Notes under the pieces: generated by a model
Seen by the model: the letters and a program-made list of their open reading frames with translations, nothing else
What the model was told of the DNA's origin: nothing
The model's database searches: none
Made by a program: the position numbers and the translations under genes
Shown: positions 58,560 through 64,000 of the stretch, in pieces
How the letters are laid out: each line of letters starts with the position of its first letter
Numbering within the stretch: the first letter of the stretch is position 1
Source of the DNA: Siphonodentalium dalli
Taxonomy: Eukaryota; Mollusca; Scaphopoda; Gadilida; Siphonodentaliidae
DNA length: 64,000 bases
Direction: 5' to 3'
Assembly (NCBI GenBank): GCA_032622095.1
Contig: CP136066.1
Coordinates: 7,155,784-7,219,783, forward strand

Positions 58560-61500
58560 AATTTTCGAGTCATCGATTATTTTTGTTAAAAGTGCCTTGA
58601 TACACGGTGTTGATAACAATCTATAACATAAAATATAATTAAAATACAATAATTCATCACCATTTGGAACGTCTGTGTCTCAGAAGGTGCCCATAGAGTG
58701 ATAGCAAATAGCTGAAATCATAGAAACATTTCCCCGTTTCGCTACCAGAATGCAACAGAATTCAGCCTAGAATATACTGTTATTCCACATCCATTGAAAA
58801 TAATAGACTTTGCTGTAACAAACGAACGTCTGGGCAAGTCTCCCTGTTAGGATTTGTTTCCGCCACGCATGCGTGGGTGGACATTGATATAGAGATATCA
58901 GAAATCTGTGGCCGCTGACATTAATAATGGGGCTTTTATTTATAGATTTGGAAATTCCGTTTATTTAAAAGTCGGAACTACGCGACCAGTAGGCCGGTTC
59001 GTTATAGGTGCTGGTTGTTATTGTTATCTTAACGGAATTCTGAGTTGGTCATTCGCGAAACCAATATATTTTATATTCTATAATTAAAACCGTGGGTATA
59101 TAATATATGATCCTCTTTATGGATATTGTAGGAAGGTAAATTTAGCTAAAGCGGTGGGATATCTTGCAAGACAAGACATTTCGGTTTGCGCTATAACTGC
59201 TCAATGTTTTAAGGTGTTACACAACGTCTGATAAAAAGAGTTCTATCTGGAATATTCACACTATTTTTTTCAGAGAACATGCATAGAGTAAACATAGTCC
59301 TATCGGAATATCGTAAAGTAGTTCCGTTTAATTCGGGATTAATTAACCCTCAGACTGCCGAAACTGCCGACAATAAATTCGCTTGTTCGTGTCCCACGAA
59401 AATCAAACTTGCCTGTTTAGAGGTCCCATTTTCGTGGCTAATGGTGATAGAATCACAATTTTTCAGTCAAGTTCATGGATAAATTACATTACACTTAATC
59501 GGCTAATGTCCGCGGCCATAAACCTGCGTTTTGATAACAATTTATTTGAGACAAATTTTTGCGCGGGTATCAGTCGGCGCTTATCGGTTGAAGTTATTAT
59601 GATCGTGCAGCCTGCACGTGCACGTGGTCATTCTGTTTTAGTATTAATTTGGAGAAAACCGACCATGCAGCATCAATGTAACAATTACAACAACTCATCC
59701 ATGCCAAGGATATGTTTAGCCATACATGTGAATAGGGTGACATTGTTTAAAAATGTTAAACAATGTTATCATGTCCATATGTATTGCTAAATATTGCTGG
59801 GCATATATAGATGGTTGTTTTATAATTCCTTCTCCGTCCGCTCGATACACCCCCCGGGACACATGTTCCACATACTAAATTAACACCTTAGTCAACATAA
59901 CAAATCACTCCAAAATCCTTTGCCACAAGAATAAAAATAAATTGTCAGTATAAATAGGCAAGACATATCTGTACAGTTTCTAAGAGATAGTTTATTTATA
60001 AGAAGATATATGTGCTTATGTGCTTGGTCTTATATATAGTACAACACAGTAAGATGCAAGTGACACATTGCGAGGACAATACTTTGTCGAAGAATAGTTG
60101 AGGGGACCCTTCCATCATCCTTTATAATGTATCATGACTCCACCTGTTGTGAACAAACCATCGACTTAGGCTTAATGGATCGTTCTCCTCAATAATACAA
60201 TTGGCTTTGAACCGATCAACAGCCTGGTCCGTGGTATTTTCCCGTAAATTAGATAGTGTCTATAGACGGATGGTATTGGTTATGTTCAAATGGTGACACA
60301 GATATGAAACTGTACATGTTAGTGCCCCATTGGCCATTGATCATTATAAGATCGAGAAACTTAGTCTAGGAAATTACCGGGAATTCACTGGAAATTGCAG
60401 TTGTAACTGACAGGGTCGTAATTCAACGTTTGCTTTCCGATGCACTAAATACCCAAATGTGAGATTTGAGATATGCCAGGCCGTCAAAGTGAACCATATG
60501 TCTGATTTAGGGTTAGCAACGGTTGCTAATCAAATGTCACAATGGTGTACTAATCATTCATTGGTATTGCCTTAATTTAGTCAGTGTAAAATCACACGGT
60601 GCTGGTTTTGTTCAAAGTTGGGCACATGTATGTCTAAAACTATGCAGCCATGCTCTGCATATAGGCTACTTATCATTATAAGATCGGGAGACTTTGCCAC
60701 CGGTCCCGATAGCTCCCTAGTAACGGTTACTACGCACCTACTCGGAATTTGCAGGAAAATGCAACTATGGTTGATATCTATTTTACTCATTAAGCTCTAC
60801 TTTAGCTGAAATTCGAATTTACTTGATTTTACAGCTATACACGAAGCGTGGAGATTAACTGTGGTCAGAATATTGATGGTGAATGTTGGTTTCAGTCGCG
60901 GTACTGAAGTTGGCCAAATGTAACTGGCGTGTGAAGTGTGAAAGCAAAGCCTATATCGCTATAGTAAAGATCTCAGCTGAGCCGAAATGTCCATTTACCA
61001 GTAACACAAATCCTGTGAAAACACAGATTCTCTCAGTACATCTGGGATATACTCCGATGACAACGATTGAGTTAATGACAGCGAACAACTGCTATATATA
61101 CCTGTGTATGTGTGACACTACATCCCGTTATGGTCAACAATGTGGTTTTAAAAACTAGTCAGTGGACAACAAGACAGACAAGTATCGAATAAAACAATAA
61201 TATAATATGTCATCACATCGTGAACAGTCTTGTTGTGAATATTTTCTTTTGATTCAACATGCTGCATATTATCGAAATTACAAAACTATTCGACACTGAC
61301 TTTTGCCAGTTACTGTATCTTGATTCATTACTATATATCACATATTGCATTTATTAAATCACGGATAGTTACAGTGGGTCAAACACTAGTGTTAGTCTAC
61401 ATATATAGTTGCGCACGATTGCCAATAAGTGATATTACAATGAACGTTTGAGAATAACACAAAATTTTCCATAGGGTTAAGTGTTAAATTTTGATCGCAA

Positions 61501-62057
61501 TTGTACCCAGCAAGAATCATCTGATCACATCCATCTTTTTAAAAACTACGTCTGTGTTTCATACTTAGTATTTTTTAGGAATATCAGTACTCGCGTATCA
61601 TAATACGCAAAATGGCGCCATTTATCCAAAGTACTACAATCTCCATAGGGCTCAGTGCTAAATTTTGATCACAACTTTAGCCAACAAGAATTAACCGATC
61701 ACATCAAAATTTTCATAAGTACATTTAACGGTCATACCTAGTAGTTTGGAGAAGTTTCAAATCGCACCGATCAACATACGCCAAATGGCACCATTTATCG
61801 TTGTCTGTAAATACGAAACGCTCTCTAATTTGTGTTGACCCCGATTTAGGCCGTCTCGCCAAAATTCAAGAATGGAAACAAGTGAATTTTGAAAACACAC
61901 CTACTAGGCATACATAATCCGTTTTCAGATCGCTCGCTTTTAACAAACCAAAAATGCAAAATGACATAAGGAATCCGACTAAATGTATAAATGGGAAATT
62001 TCTGAATTGTGTACATAACATGTATCAATATGTGAGGTCGATGGTGAGGTCTGCTTT
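58560..62057. other. No gene recognised; scattered weak repeats
   Basis: ATCATTATAAGATCG.GA.ACTT occurs at about 60341 and 60672, inside two diverged copies of a longer unit. At 61465-61625 and 61645-61800 two diverged units share CCATAGGG.T.AGTG.TAAATTTTGATC, AAGAAT, GATCACATC and AAATGG. The open frames 59383-59790 and 60883-61158 were inspected. The latter is rich in Cys near its end (CYIYLCMCDTTSRYGQQC) and preceded by an acceptor-like TTGATTTTACAG at 60820-60831, but a stop codon lies directly before its first Met and I recognise no domain. Confidence 0.45.
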
Positions 62058-62155
62058 AGCAGAATGAGGTCCTCGGAGGGTGAATTTAGTGATCCTAGCC
62101 CGCTATGCGGGATAGCGTCATTAAATTCACCCCACTGGGGACTTGATTCTGCAAA
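62058..62155. mobile_element. Palindromic MITE (AGGGTGAATTTAGTGATG family)
   Basis: The arms are AGAATGAGGTCC...GAGGGTGAATTTAGTGATCC and its complement ...ATTAAATTCACCC...GGGGACTTGATTCT, with centre TAGCCCGCTATGCGGGATA. It is diverged from the E1 and E2 copies. Confidence 0.7.
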
Positions 62156-62366
62156 AGACAGATACGCTATTTGCAGACTTGCCCTTCTATATATTCATAG
62201 GCATGTGCGAGATACATAATGTAGATCAACATTATAATATGCGATGGGGAACTTGAGATACTGGATAAAATCCTCTTGTACATTTCAGTGCCAATATAAT
62301 GTGGGAAAATTCATATGACAAAATAGTTTTAACCGATTTACTTTTTCCCTGTCATTATATTATTGG

Positions 62367-62860
62367 TGTTCGCTTATAATAGCTGCTGTGTTGCATGGGT
62401 AGTATGCCAGGTTTTGATGTTCGCTTATAATAGCTGCTGTGTTACATGGACAGTATGCCAGGTTTTGATGTTCGCTTATAATAGCTGCTGTGTTACATGG
62501 ATAGTATGCCAGGTTTTGGTGTTCGCTTATAATAGCTGCTGTGTTACATGGACAGTATGCCAGGTTTTGATGTTCGCTTATAATAGCTGCTGTGTTACAT
62601 GGGTAGTATGCCAAGTTTTGGTGTTCGCTTATAATAGCTGCTGTGTTACATGGACAGTATGCCAGGTTTTGGTGTTCGCTTATAATAGCTGCTGTGTTAC
62701 ATGGATAGTATGCCAGGTTTTGGTGTTCGCTTATAATAGCTGCTGTGTTACATGGACAGTATGCCAGGTTTTGATGTTTGCTTATAATAGCTGCTGTGTT
62801 ACATGGACAGTATGCCAGGTTTTGATGTTTGCTTATAATAGCTGCTGTGTTACATGGACA
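62367..62860. repeat. 51-bp minisatellite, about 10 units
   Basis: The unit starts GTTCGCTTATAATAGCTGCT, passes GTGTTACATGGACAGTATGC, and ends CAGGTTTTGAT. Because 51 is a multiple of three and the unit lacks stops, both strands are open (FAYNSCCVTW... forward; SEHQNLAY... reverse). The variable positions are GAC/GAT/GGT before AGTATGCC and GAT/GGT at the junction. There is no evidence of translation. Confidence 0.93.
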
Positions 62861-63094
62861 GGTAACACTCATTCACACAATGCAACACTGGCGATTTATC
62901 ATATTTCGGGTTTTCAGAGGATACTAATTTTATTCAGATGCACTTGAATGGTATCATTACATACATATATTGCTTCTCACTCACTATTTAGGACATTACA
63001 ATTTATGATTGATAAGCGGTATTTTTTAAATAATAATTTCCAATGAAGTTAACTATATTTTGTAGCATATATGCTACACAGAGAAGGACTTAAA
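62861..63094. other. No gene recognised
   Basis: The perfect palindrome TGTAGCATATATGCTACA is at 63061-63078. There is nothing else. Confidence 0.45.
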
Positions 63095-63098
63095 TTAA

Positions 63099-63578
63099 AG
63101 GTACTCAATCCGATAAAACTCCTCTTAATTACTATTTCAATGGCTTCGGGGGTCAACAATATTTGATTCGAGTCGAGTAAGTCATCCATCAAAGCTCAGA
63201 TTTGTTAGATATCGATTTTAGAAATCTATTATTTTTCATTATCGGGAATACTATCTGTCCCAGAACGGAGTCAAAATTTCGTTAATATTACCACTTGATT
63301 TTAGAGTTATCCATCCTTGTCTATTTGAATCTTGTTTTGGTGAACACATCTCGAGCAGGATAGGACATTGACGGCACTTATTAGTACTCATCTCGAGAAT
63401 ATAACCAATTTCAAAAATCAATATCTAATAACTCTGAGCTTTGTTTGATGGGTTCCTCGACTCGAATCAAATATTGTTTACCCCCAAAGCCAAATAAATA
63501 GTAATATAGGACCCTCTGATCGGATTGTTGTTGTTGGAATCTGTTGAGATGGGGACCCTCTTTTCGGATTGAGTACCT
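63099..63578. mobile_element. TTAA/AGGTACTC element, 480 bp, beside a LINE tail
   Basis: TTAA (63095-63098) then AGGTACTCAATCCGATAAAA opens it, and TCGGATTGAGTACCT then TTAA (63579-63582) closes it. It is an inverted full-length relative of 34530-34982, including the duplicated ATCCGATCAGAGGGTCC segment at the other end. The next base is the LINE ORF2 tail at 63583. Confidence 0.82.
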
Positions 63579-63582
63579 TTAA

Positions 63583-64000
63583 CGCACATGAACAATCTAC
63601 TTGATGGCCTCCCGAATGCTCATAACAAACAAAATGTGAAATTGTTCAAAATAGTCCATCATTTTACCGCGGAGACTAAACGATTCTAGTTAAATTTCAA
63701 GATAAGAAAGTAGTTTATTAATTATCACATGTTTTCCTTTGGCCTCAACATAAAAATGCAAACTCGGCGTTGGCACCCCCCACCAATCACTCTCACTGAC
63801 TCACTCCCATCCTTCCTCAATGATTTGTTACAATCTGCCATCATCATCTTTCTCATTCACCACGTGCAGCTGTAAATAGGTTACTTATTGTGCCATTTTG
63901 TTAAACAAATTGTTTGTATCAATGTATACCGGAGAGGGGCTCATTAAGTTTTGTAACTTGGGCCCCAATCCATTTTGTATTATACTATAAATAAAATATG
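63583..64000 (+). pseudogene. LINE 3' end (ORF2 tail plus 3' UTR), reaches the window edge
   Basis: From about 63587 the translation reads THMNNLLDGLPNAHNKQNVK then LFKIVHHFTAETKRF and stops at 63688-63690. The ending LF..V..F...TKRF corresponds to LFRNRQTFIPSSGRF at 44010-44057 and VDGVKTFISKTKRF at 10713-10752, so all three are one LINE group. The 3' UTR ends with the hairpin GGGGC...AAGTT...AACTT...GCCCC (63936-63966), ATCCATTTTG and AAATAAAATATG. Upstream LINE sequence is not evident beyond the TTAA element that abuts it. Confidence 0.8.

Noticed and set aside
60883-61158. Cys-containing 91-codon frame as a secreted peptide gene
   Set aside because: A stop codon lies directly before its first Met, no signal peptide is clear, and no family is recognised. 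A splice-acceptor-like site upstream is the only support.
62360-62947. 170- and 194-codon frames on both strands
   Set aside because: Both strands are open because the 51-bp unit lacks stops. Nothing favours either strand as coding.

Overview
This window looks like repeat-dense, AT-rich (by eye) nuclear DNA of an animal, most likely a marine invertebrate. A mollusc is plausible but not proven. The grounds are several non-LTR retrotransposon tails, a 5S rRNA-derived relic, many small terminal-inverted-repeat (TIR) elements with TTAA, TA or TAA target duplications, large minisatellites, and the absence of operons, ribosome-binding sites or long open frames outside tandem arrays. I found no intact host protein-coding gene and no tRNA gene. 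The only recognisable coding matter is four decayed or truncated LINE 3' ends.

The layout is dominated by a segmental duplication built from modules here called B, C, F, E and A. Copy fragments are: A1 (1-5690, cut by the window start); B1, C1, E1, A2 (16323-27960, with a 2.9-kb insertion between B1 and C1); C2 (27963-29314); and B2, C3, F, E2, A3 (29986-43842, with a 4.6-kb insertion inside B2). Copies are very similar by eye, so insertions and deletions that distinguish them can be read as filled and empty sites. Three clear cases are a 360-bp piggyBac-like MITE in A3 only (TTAA duplicated), a 2865-bp PIF/Harbinger-like element in copy 1 only (TAA duplicated), and a 4601-bp insertion splitting B2. 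An 11-bp minisatellite in A is about 1.35 kb long in A1 and 120 bp in A2.

Between A1 and B1 (5.7-16.3 kb) lie a 5S-like relic, a 1.1-kb TTAA element, and a 5.25-kb structure with about 650-bp inverted terminal repeats that encloses a LINE fragment and a decayed satellite of roughly 190-bp units. After it comes a three-copy repeat carrying GTGCGCGAAGCGCAC hairpins. From 43.8 kb on are LINE ends on both strands, old inverted and direct repeats, a 61-unit 24-bp minisatellite open in three frames (52.5-54.0 kb), more TTAA elements, a 51-bp minisatellite (62.4-62.9 kb), and a LINE tail running to the window end.

Nothing here suggests genes working together. The biology is that of a transposon and satellite nest. 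The most informative points are the paralogous empty sites, the long-TIR composite, a LINE 3' hairpin with compensating base changes, and at least three TTAA-flanked element families.
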